From NCBI GenBank assembly GCA_030620115.1, contig JAUXFG010000048.1:1-24362 (forward strand): a stretch of 24,362 nucleotides of DNA, given 5' to 3'. The notes beneath the pieces were generated by a model. It saw nothing but the letters and a program-made list of their open reading frames with translations. It searched no databases and was not told the DNA's origin. This DNA is from Candidatus Fermentibacterota bacterium. GTDB lineage: Bacteria > JAFGKV01. This document shows, piece after piece, positions 8,420-14,388 of this stretch; positions within the stretch are counted from its first letter, which is position 1, and every line of letters begins with the position of its first letter. A program made the translations under genes and the position numbers.

Positions 8420-8553
8420 AAAAAAGGAGGGGGGCCGGCTGGGCTTGGGGTCCAGCCGGCCCGAAAGAAAGCCGAATTAACGGCTTGAAACACGATGCGA
8501 TTTTGTGGCTGAGGCATCGGCACTTTGCGGGGGTAGGTCTCGCATCGTGATTC
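8420..8553 (-). ncRNA. Candidate small RNA with its own promoter and terminator-like hairpin
   Basis: A near-consensus sigma-70 promoter on the minus strand (8560-8588) would start transcription near 8553. The transcript of about 130 nt can form three helices. The first is a perfect 10-bp stem (8540-8549 with 8491-8500) enclosing a loop of about 39 nt. The second is a 6-bp stem (AAGCCG/CGGCTT, 8469-8474 with 8481-8486). The third is a perfect 11-bp GC-rich stem (8432-8442 with 8452-8462) followed after 6 nt by six U residues (8425-8420). No gene-like frame is present apart from a 22-codon ATG frame without Shine-Dalgarno. It does not match tmRNA, SRP RNA, RNase P or 6S as I know them. It might instead be an attenuated leader of the zinc-ribbon gene, but that gene lies 330 bp further on, beyond a repeat. 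Confidence 0.5.
8432..8462 (-). terminator. Hairpin ending the candidate small RNA
   Basis: This is a perfect 11-bp inverted repeat (GGGCCGGCTGG / CCAGCCGGCCC) with a 9-nt loop. On the minus strand it is followed by CCCUCC and then six U. The 6-nt spacer before the U-run makes it a less than ideal intrinsic terminator. On the plus strand there is no U-tract. Confidence 0.55.
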
Positions 8554-8559
8554 GCCCCC

Positions 8560-8588
8560 ATTGTAGTAGTTGGAGTACTCCTTGTCAA
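8560..8588 (-). promoter_or_regulatory. Near-consensus sigma-70 promoter for the candidate small RNA
   Basis: On the minus strand TTGACA (8588-8583) is followed by exactly 17 bases and then TACAAT (8565-8560). This is the closest match to the housekeeping consensus I find in the window. The predicted start is near 8553, just before the 5' strand of the first RNA stem. Confidence 0.65.
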
Positions 8589-8791
8589 GTATATTTGTGT
8601 GGTTTTTTAGTGCTCGGTTAGGAGCAACGCCGGCCGCTCTCTCGCGACCATCCACAGCACGCGTCGCAGGGCGTTTCTCTGCGCCTATCACGCACAAGAG
8701 TCGCGGAACTTCTCTCGAAGCCGGACTCGTGAATTCTCCGGGCAGGTGGTATCTTCCCCGCGAAGCAGAGTACGCGTGATGGAGGTGGAGA
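8589..8791. other. Non-coding spacer before the L7Ae-like gene
   Basis: A 69-codon open frame (8570-8779, plus) ends just before the Shine-Dalgarno of the L7Ae-like gene. It lacks a ribosome-binding site and the cysteines expected of YlxR, the usual upstream partner of such genes. I see no supported gene here. Confidence 0.4.
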
Positions 8792-9163
8792 ATGATCACG
8801 ACACAAGAGATTCTCTCTGATCGAATTGGTGGGCTCCTTTCCATAGGCCGGAAGTCCGGCGGCATACTGATCGGCCTACGAGCCACGTTAGGGGCATTGC
8901 GGATGAGACAATGCCGGCTTGTAGTGATTGCTCGTGATGCCTCGCCGCGAACCCTACGAGCCATCAGCCTCCCCACGCGCGACATCGACATACTGGAGGT
9001 TGAACATGCCGATGATCTCGGCAGAAGGCTTGGGAGGGGTCCCGTGGCTGTGGCTGCAGTGGTGAATCCGCACCTTGCAAAGGGCCTCCTCAAGCTCGTC
9101 TCAAGCTCTGATGATCAGAGGAAGAAGCCCTCTCATCCGCCCCATGCTCGAAACGAGAAGTGA
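8792..9163 (+). CDS. L7Ae/L30e-family RNA-binding protein (YlxQ-like)
   Basis: The product is 123 aa. Residues 11-105 follow the L7Ae/L30e/YlxQ pattern: an N-terminal helix with IGRKSGGILIGLRATLGALR, then CRLVVIARDASPRTLR, a variable strand with the DLGRRLGRGPVAVAAV motif, and a closing helix NPHLAKGLLKLV. Such proteins bind kink-turn RNA and are tied to ribosomes or RNA metabolism. In Firmicutes the gene usually sits between ylxR and infB, but here it stands apart, next to a glycosyltransferase. The start at 8792 has a strong Shine-Dalgarno (GGAGGTGGAG ending one base before ATG's A). A minus-strand frame covering the same bases (8404-9093) is an Arg/Ser-rich shadow. The family call is good; the exact role is open. 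Confidence 0.75.
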   Translation: MITTQEILSDRIGGLLSIGRKSGGILIGLRATLGALRMRQCRLVVIARDASPRTLRAISLPTRDIDILEVEHADDLGRRLGRGPVAVAAVVNPHLAKGLLKLVSSSDDQRKKPSHPPHARNEK

Positions 9164-9242
9164 ATGGTCCTTGCCCAAAAGACGGTGCATTTGAGGATAG
9201 CCGCGAATTGAGTAGCCCGAGGACGAGGTTCCAAGGAACACA

Positions 9243-10334
9243 ATGAAAATCGCCTTCGTGAAATCGTACTTCCTCTGGGCGTTCGCCACAGGCGGAGAAC
9301 GCAGTCAGATCGCCGTGCTGAGCGCCCTGGCCAGGGCCGGGCACGACGTGACCATGCGGTACGCCATTCCTCCTGGTCTTCCCGAAGCCGCCTACCGCTC
9401 TTTTCTCGAGATCATTGAAAGCTTCGAGCTGGAATTAATCTCAAGTACAGTAAAGGGTGTGGTGTATTTTGCTGACGGTGTACGCGTGGAAGCCCTTCGG
9501 GTCGCCTCGCACCCCGGTATGTGGCTTGGTTCGTGGCTTGATGAGTTGGAGCCCAAAATGATCCTCGCTTCGGCGAAGGATACGCTGTTCCTTCCCATTC
9601 TCGCGGCCTTTTGGCCCGGGCGGGGCGGTATATTCGTGCAAGACCTCGAGAGCCTCAACTCTGCAAGACGGCTCTTGAAACCCGAATCCCTGGCGCACTT
9701 CTTTTCACCCAACTGGACCTTGATCGCCTCATCGAGATTTCTCCAAGGAAAGACGCGAGACATAGTGGGGTTGGATTCTGAGATTCTCTATCCTCTCGTG
9801 AATATGGAGATCGGAGAGCACTCTTCGCCCTCCGCGAATACCGTGACTCTATTTGGTACAAGCCGCGGCAAAGGCTATGATCTATTCCAAAGTGTGGCTT
9901 CTGGCTTGCCCCATCGAGGATTCAGGGCCGTATTGGGGTGGGAGGAACAGGCGACGAGATGCCCGCCTAATGTCGAGTTGGTTCCGTTCTCTCTCTCCCC
10001 TGAGAAGCTCCTTGGAACAACCGCCGTAGTGGTGGTTCCCTCCCGGCTTCCCGAAGGATTCGGGAGAGTGGCTCTCGAGTCCATGGCTTATGGACGTCCA
10101 GTGCTGGTCTCAGATCAAGGCGCACTGCCAGAGGTCGTGGGGGACGCAGGCATCATTGTCCCGGCGACCACTGAAGGACACGAGCCTGCACGCTGGATAG
10201 CGGCATTACGATCCTTGGAGGATCCGGCTCGGGCACGGAAGCATGTCGACGCGGGGCTTGGGAGAGCGCGAGAGATCAGAAACCTACAGAGCCATCAATT
10301 CAAACGGCTCTTCGGCGACTCTCTCGTCCCGTGA
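9243..10334 (+). CDS. Glycosyltransferase family 4 (GT-B fold)
   Basis: The product is 363 aa, normal for a single-domain GT-B enzyme. The N-terminal Rossmann half begins MKIAFVKSYFLWAFATGGER, with a glycine-containing acceptor loop, and carries HPGMWLGSWLDELEPKMILA. The C-terminal half has VVVPSRLPEGFGRVALESMA, holding the EX7E motif (E271 and E279) typical of retaining GT4 enzymes, then GRPVLVSDQGALPEVVGDAGI for donor-sugar binding. It should move a sugar from a nucleotide donor to an unknown acceptor at the inner face of the membrane. No membrane segment is seen. AAGGA lies 5-6 bases before ATG. It follows the L7Ae-like gene by 80 bases. It converges on the DUF6602-like gene across 75 bp containing a weak CCCCG/CGGGG hairpin at 10402-10421. 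Confidence 0.88.
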   Translation: MKIAFVKSYFLWAFATGGERSQIAVLSALARAGHDVTMRYAIPPGLPEAAYRSFLEIIESFELELISSTVKGVVYFADGVRVEALRVASHPGMWLGSWLDELEPKMILASAKDTLFLPILAAFWPGRGGIFVQDLESLNSARRLLKPESLAHFFSPNWTLIASSRFLQGKTRDIVGLDSEILYPLVNMEIGEHSSPSANTVTLFGTSRGKGYDLFQSVASGLPHRGFRAVLGWEEQATRCPPNVELVPFSLSPEKLLGTTAVVVVPSRLPEGFGRVALESMAYGRPVLVSDQGALPEVVGDAGIIVPATTEGHEPARWIAALRSLEDPARARKHVDAGLGRAREIRNLQSHQFKRLFGDSLVP

Positions 10335-10409
10335 GGGCTGGCAGATTGCACGAAGAGGCGGTCGTTTTGCAATGGATACTGAAGCATTCAGAGCAGATTA
10401 TCCCCGTGG

Positions 10410-11345
10410 TCAGACGCGGGGAATCTCTACCCGGTGCCGGTCGAGAAACTCCAGGTAGTTGAGGAAATCAGTACAGAAAAGCACTGTCTCCGGGGTGGGG
10501 TTCCTTTGCATCCGTTCGATGGCCAATGCACTGAGCCGATCCTTGTGCTCCCTGCAGTACGCCTTGTCATATTTCGGGAGAAGCGATGCAACCATGCGGC
10601 CCAACTCTCGACGAAGCGCATCATGCTCGGCGCCTCGGTGCTCAGGCAGGATCTGCTGATGGAGGAGCTGATGAAGGAGTATCGGTGTGTGCTGCCCTGC
10701 ATAGTCGATTCTTGGGAATCGCTCCTCGGTGTTTCCTAAACGAACAAGCGGGCCGGGTTCACCCTCGGTGGCCTGAAACACTATGAGCCATTTGTCGAGA
10801 ATTCCCAGTACATCCAGTTGGCAATGCTTCCCGGCAAGCAATTGATCCCGAATATGAAGTGCCGAAGCACCTTCCAAACAGAGAAGCATGGTGAGTGGCG
10901 GATCCTGTCCCGGTCTCCATAGTACCCGCAGTTTCTCAAAAAGCTCGGCCGTACGGGATACGGCTCCCGCAGTAAGGACCCGGTCGACCTCCACAAAAGC
11001 AAAGACAGCCTGGGCAGGAACAAGAATGGTACCTCGGGCCGTGGGAAGCCCCGCCCAGACACTACTATCATAGAGGGTAAGCTTACACACGGGACCGACC
11101 ACGCCATCTCTGTTGAACACATGGCACGGCGCCACCTTCAGCCCTTCCGGAAGCATAGAGGTGAGGAGCCTGGCAAAAAGCTCCTCCACACTGGCCTGCC
11201 GTAGCTCGACCTCCTTGAGCATCCCTGCCACATCGTCCCACACGATTCTCGCGGCGTCCGCCAAATGCGCAGCCAACCCCCTGAGGTCAGCCCGTTTGGA
11301 CAGAGGGAGAGCGCTTGAAATGCCGGGGAGAACGTCTTTCGTCAT
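10410..11345 (-). CDS. DUF6602-like protein, probably a catalytically degenerate nuclease fold
   Basis: The product is 311 aa. Residues about 20-150 follow the layout of DUF6602/PD-(D/E)XK-like proteins: a helix with a conserved acidic patch, LLTSMLPEGLKVAPCHVFNR, a strand ending KLTLYD, then VFAFVEVDRVL. In active relatives the strand normally supplies Asp (DIVIYD) and the second motif is ExK. Here residue 88 is Lys and the motif is E119-V-D121, so catalysis is doubtful. The C-terminal half is helical with no recognised motif. The start at 11345 has AAGG 4 bases upstream and GGAGG about 10 upstream. It stands 180 bp downstream of the HEAT-repeat gene on the same strand. Assignment rests on pattern memory and is moderate. 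Confidence 0.55.
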   Translation of the reverse strand: MTKDVLPGISSALPLSKRADLRGLAAHLADAARIVWDDVAGMLKEVELRQASVEELFARLLTSMLPEGLKVAPCHVFNRDGVVGPVCKLTLYDSSVWAGLPTARGTILVPAQAVFAFVEVDRVLTAGAVSRTAELFEKLRVLWRPGQDPPLTMLLCLEGASALHIRDQLLAGKHCQLDVLGILDKWLIVFQATEGEPGPLVRLGNTEERFPRIDYAGQHTPILLHQLLHQQILPEHRGAEHDALRRELGRMVASLLPKYDKAYCREHKDRLSALAIERMQRNPTPETVLFCTDFLNYLEFLDRHRVEIPRV

Positions 11346-11490
11346 AGACCTTGCGCCTCCGACGCGGATTCAACTGTCTTACGCACGATTTGGGTGCTCG
11401 GAAACGATTTCGGACCGCATCCTTCATCACGCATCAAATCATCATATCGGCTGCCGCTGAAGAATGCAGGCAAGCCCGTCAATACGAAAT

Positions 11491-11506
11491 CCGCACGTCA
11501 GTGCGG
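11491..11506 (-). terminator. Possible weak terminator after the HEAT-repeat gene
   Basis: CCGCAC and GTGCGG form a 6-bp GC-rich hairpin with a 4-nt loop, 19 bases after the HEAT gene's stop codon. The following minus-strand sequence is only moderately U-rich (ATTTCGTATT), so termination strength is doubtful. Confidence 0.3.
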
Positions 11507-11524
11507 TACTCATGTCAGACGGGA

Positions 11525-13321
11525 CTACTTCGACTCAACAAGTTGTTCTAGCAAGGTGCGTGCCTGATCAGAATCGATCCGCACCAGAACCGCACTCATG
11601 GCAGCCCTGACCCTGGAGTTTGCCGTGGGGATCAGCGGCGAGAGGACTTGGACTGCCTGGTCACCTGCTTCCACCAACCCTGCAACTGCGGCAACACGCA
11701 TTTCGGCATTCTCGCTGTCCAAGTGTCCAAATAACGTGTGCAGTGCCTCAGAACTACCCATTCCGCCGGCCGCACCCAGGGCAGCACAGCGAACAATAGC
11801 CGAAGTGTCGCCAGCAGCCAAACGGAGCAACATAGGCATCGTTTCCTGCGCCTCGAGGCGTCCCAGGAAGATAGCGCCTGCCTCTCGTGAGAATTGATTG
11901 GGGCTTTCCAACATGGATTTGAGATAGGGCCACGAAGCTTGACCAAGGAGAGCAACGATGTCTTCAGCACACCAGAAGGGAATAGCCCGCGGCTTGCACA
12001 AATGAGTGTCATGGCGCATGGCAATAGTGGCGAGAAGCCCTGGGACCTCGGCCTCCCTGATTCGGGTCAATGCAAGAACGAGATTCCTCCTGAAGGAGCC
12101 GTCTCCATGGAGTCTCTCAGCCGGCGCCTCGTCCAGTGCTCGCACAAGGATTTCACGGAGTTCCGCCGGCCGCGCCGCTTCCAACACGGCCAAGGCAGCT
12201 TCAGCCACCATTGGATCGGCATCACGCAAGGCCGCTTTGGCCAAGGAGATGCCTTCAGACGGAAGTCGGGCACCGCATAGTTTCCTGAAAGCGATTCTCC
12301 GGATGGGCGCCAGACGATGCTCCGCCAGTTGCAGCAAGCCCGGCACCATCTCACTGGTGGCAGGCTCTTCATCCGGCGCATGCAGCAATAATTCCTCCTG
12401 CTCAGTGAGCCCCGCTTCGGAAAACGCCATAGGCTCAAGGAGCTGCATGCCCTTGATGTGCCATGCCAAAGCCTGCATGATCAGCCGCCCTGCTCTCTGC
12501 CGTACGGATTCGGAACAATCTCCTCCCATGAGCATGTCCCCCAGTGGCCTGAGACTCTCGTCAGCCTCACTGGAGAAGTGGACAGCCGCCTGCAATACGC
12601 AATCCTTGTGATCAGGTGAGGTTTCGGCGACCCATCTGAGAAAACGGACAGCCATCATCCTTCTTGTCACCCACCGATTGACGATGGCGCCTATCTCAAA
12701 AAGACGCGGTGGAGATTCGGTTCTGATATCAACGAATAGCCGTTTATATGCACCAAATCCTTGCGCGAGATACGGATCATCGATGGTTTCGACGCCAGAA
12801 AGGCCAGAAGCAGTGGCAGCGTGCGCATAGGAGAGTACCTCAAGAATCGCCCGCCCTGCAAGCCGCTGTTGCTCCCAAGGCGATCGAGGGCCCTGGGCCT
12901 TGAGGATAACAAAACATCCGTCCTCCACGGGCGGGCTCTGTGCTCCGTTCCCAAAATGACACCGGCCATCACTTCCTTCCCAGACCCAGAGTGCAGGCCA
13001 TCCACTATCCTTTGCCTCTTTGAGCCTCTGGCTCATCTCCTCCCAAGAGGATTGGCCATTGTGAGAGAGACCGGGAGCCCAACCCAGTGCCTCCAGAAGC
13101 CATGCCTGCCGAGGCACGAGAAGCCAAGGTTCCATGGCCGTGCTTCCCTCGGGCCCCGCCACCGCAAGGAATGCGTACCCAACCAATCCCGAAGCCGTTG
13201 CCGCATCCACGCTCATTCGAGGACTCGACAAGGCTTGCGACAAGACATCAGCCACGTCCTTTTCCGAAAACAGATCGGACGTCGCCGAACTGAACAATAT
13301 CATGAACATGAATAGGATCAT
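11525..13321 (-). CDS. HEAT-repeat protein with novel N-terminal domain
   Basis: The product is 598 aa from ATG 13321. A longer frame upstream to 13684 only shadows the LiaF-like gene. The ATG overlaps that gene's TGA by 4 bases (ATGA), and GAGGAGG lies upstream, so the two are translationally coupled. The N-terminus (MILFMFMILFSSATS) may be a short hydrophobic signal or anchor. Residues about 15-290 form a mixed alpha/beta domain I do not recognise, with conserved-looking stretches PALWVWEGSDG, FGNG, GCFVILKA and DDPYLAQGFGAY. From about 330 to the end, repeated helical pairs such as EAALAVLEAARPAELREILV, REAGAIFLGRLEAQETMPML and MRVAAVAGLVEAGDQAVQVL are HEAT-type, implying a protein-binding scaffold. 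Function is unknown; association with the membrane protein encoded just upstream is inferred. Confidence 0.75.
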   Translation of the reverse strand: MILFMFMILFSSATSDLFSEKDVADVLSQALSSPRMSVDAATASGLVGYAFLAVAGPEGSTAMEPWLLVPRQAWLLEALGWAPGLSHNGQSSWEEMSQRLKEAKDSGWPALWVWEGSDGRCHFGNGAQSPPVEDGCFVILKAQGPRSPWEQQRLAGRAILEVLSYAHAATASGLSGVETIDDPYLAQGFGAYKRLFVDIRTESPPRLFEIGAIVNRWVTRRMMAVRFLRWVAETSPDHKDCVLQAAVHFSSEADESLRPLGDMLMGGDCSESVRQRAGRLIMQALAWHIKGMQLLEPMAFSEAGLTEQEELLLHAPDEEPATSEMVPGLLQLAEHRLAPIRRIAFRKLCGARLPSEGISLAKAALRDADPMVAEAALAVLEAARPAELREILVRALDEAPAERLHGDGSFRRNLVLALTRIREAEVPGLLATIAMRHDTHLCKPRAIPFWCAEDIVALLGQASWPYLKSMLESPNQFSREAGAIFLGRLEAQETMPMLLRLAAGDTSAIVRCAALGAAGGMGSSEALHTLFGHLDSENAEMRVAAVAGLVEAGDQAVQVLSPLIPTANSRVRAAMSAVLVRIDSDQARTLLEQLVESK

Positions 13322-13800
13322 GTCCGCCTCCTCAACTCTCTTATCACGATCCCCAATCCCGCCGCGACCAGTAACAGAGGCCAGAATCTCCACCATGCAC
13401 TCTGTCGGACCAGGATGATAACGCCCCCGCTCAACAGGCCAATACCAGGCAGCATGAAACTCGTTCCTTTGGGACCAAAGTAACTCATGGACAGGAATCC
13501 GATCCCGGGGGCGATCACCAACAGCGGCCAGAGCTCTCCCATGAGGCTCCACTGAAAAGCGCTGCAAATCCCAAACACCACTCCGGCCATCACAAGAATC
13601 GTAGTGGGCATAAGCAAGAAGTATTGGCTGCGATCTGCCAAGAACATGGCCCCAAACGCCAGCCCAAACAGAACAATGAACCATGGCCAGATTTCGCCCA
13701 TGCCAAGCCCGACCCCAAGATTCCGGAGGAGGAGAAGGACGCCCACAATAATCAGCACCATGCCCGTGATATCTCTCTGCGGAGTTTCGCTACGCTGCAA
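13318..13800 (-). CDS. LiaF/DUF5668-like multipass membrane protein
   Basis: The product is 160 aa if translation starts at TTG 13800, which has a very strong Shine-Dalgarno (AAGAAGGAGGG, 7 bases upstream). ATG at 13845 would add 15 residues. The protein is almost entirely hydrophobic, with five or six helices. Three variants of the pattern GEIWPWFIVLFGL, GELWPLLVIAPGI and WRFWPLLLVAAGL are spread through it, and the first helix GMVLIIVGVLLLLRNLGV is typical of the LiaI/LiaF-like transmembrane region. LiaF-type proteins modulate envelope-stress signalling in Firmicutes; a similar role here is inference. Its stop overlaps the HEAT-repeat gene start, so the two form an operon. The C-terminus ends in a positively charged tail (RELRRRT). 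Confidence 0.72.
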   Translation of the reverse strand: MQRSETPQRDITGMVLIIVGVLLLLRNLGVGLGMGEIWPWFIVLFGLAFGAMFLADRSQYFLLMPTTILVMAGVVFGICSAFQWSLMGELWPLLVIAPGIGFLSMSYFGPKGTSFMLPGIGLLSGGVIILVRQSAWWRFWPLLLVAAGLGIVIRELRRRT

Positions 13801-13903
13801 TCGAATTCCCTCCTTCTTGATGAGATGCGCGGCGCCTGCGGTCATCTTCCTCGCGGCGCCAATCGCCGAGGGCTCTATCGGCGAGAGATCTTGCAGTCTT
13901 CAT
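13790..13903 (-). CDS. Possible 37-aa small protein overlapping the LiaF-like gene start
   Basis: ATG at 13903 has AAGGAG 3 bases upstream and opens a 37-codon frame rich in Arg, Asp and Glu (MKTARSLADRALGDWRREED onward). Its TAG lies just after the TTG start of the LiaF-like gene, as expected for coupled translation. It could be a small leader protein. Against it, the composition is not distinctive, and the best -10 match for the promoter here overlaps its Shine-Dalgarno, so the transcript may start after its ATG. Confidence 0.3.
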   Translation of the reverse strand: MKTARSLADRALGDWRREEDDRRRRASHQEGGNSIAA

Positions 13904-13932
13904 ATTCTCCTTGCACGCACCGACAATGTCAA
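13904..13932 (-). promoter_or_regulatory. Candidate promoter for the LiaF-HEAT operon
   Basis: On the minus strand TTGACA (13932-13927), 17 bases and GAGAAT (13909-13904) make a promoter with a perfect -35 and a 4/6 -10. Transcription would begin near 13897, about 97 nt before the TTG start at 13800. It sits between the operon and the palindromic repeat at 13952-14341. Confidence 0.4.
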
Positions 13933-13951
13933 GCATATGGAAAGAACATAT

Positions 13952-14341
13952 GGTGAGAAATGCGGGTCAGCCCGGACTTCTCACCGGCTTTCGAAGCGAA
14001 ACGGCCGAGATGGTTCTGAATGTTAGCTCGGACTTCTCGCCGGCTTCCGTAGCGAGACAGAAGAGATGGTTGTGGCTGCAAGGCTTGCGACCGAGGCTTC
14101 CGCAGGCGTATCCTCTGCGATACGTCGAGGAAGCCGACAGAGCGTAACGCAGCAGACAGAGCCATATCGGATGTCGCAGCCGAAAGCTGATGAGAAGTTC
14201 GGGCTCGGCTTGCGAACGAGGACGCCGCAGGCGTATCCTCTCCGATACGCCGAGGAGGCCGACGGAGCGTAACGAAGTCCCGCGTCGGATGCGGGATGCC
14301 ATATCGTCGGTTGTAGCCGAAAGCTGGTGAGAAATGCGGGC
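13952..14341. repeat. Compound palindromic repeat with GTGAGAAATGCGGGC ends and duplicated internal units
   Basis: GGTGAGAAATGCGGG occurs at both ends (13952 and 14326). The left part holds two 56-bp direct units (13970-14025 and about 14026-14080) containing GGACTTCTCACCGGCTTTCG or variants. The right part holds two direct units of about 125-135 bp (14082-14206 and 14207-14341). Each right-hand unit has GGCTTGCGA, a small palindrome CGTATC-N6-GATACG, GTCGAGGA or CCGAGGAG, and a closing CGAAAGCTG(G/A)TGAGAA. The left CTTCTCACCGGCTTTCG is the inverse of the closing motif, so the whole block has inverted ends. A short relative is at 22245-22306. Frames through the block give repetitive, implausible proteins. 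Confidence 0.8.
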
Positions 14342-14388
14342 TTAGACTGCAAGTTGTTCGAGTCGTACTGTTCCGCAGGAGGTGATTT

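Noticed and set aside
8491-8549. Cyclic di-GMP (GEMM) riboswitch
   Set aside because: CGCAAAG occurs in the loop, but the GCAAACC segment, GAAA tetraloop and the rest of the conserved core are absent.
8570-8779. Possible YlxR gene before the L7Ae-like gene
   Set aside because: The position is right and SPGRWYLPREAEYA is faintly YlxR-like, but the cysteines, an N-terminal motif and a ribosome-binding site are missing.
8404-9093. 229-codon minus-strand frame
   Set aside because: Arg/Ser/Pro-rich shadow antisense to the well-supported L7Ae-like gene; it also runs through the small-RNA hairpins.
12006-12611. 201-codon plus-strand frame
   Set aside because: Low-complexity Ser/Ala/Arg-rich shadow of the HEAT-repeat gene.
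13322-13684. 121-residue extension of the HEAT-repeat protein
   Set aside because: It lies entirely inside the LiaF-like gene in another frame. The ATGA overlap and GAGGAGG place the true start at 13321.
13952-14341. CRISPR array
   Set aside because: The units are 56 and about 130 bp, occur only twice each and have no regular short repeats or unique spacers; no cas genes are nearby.
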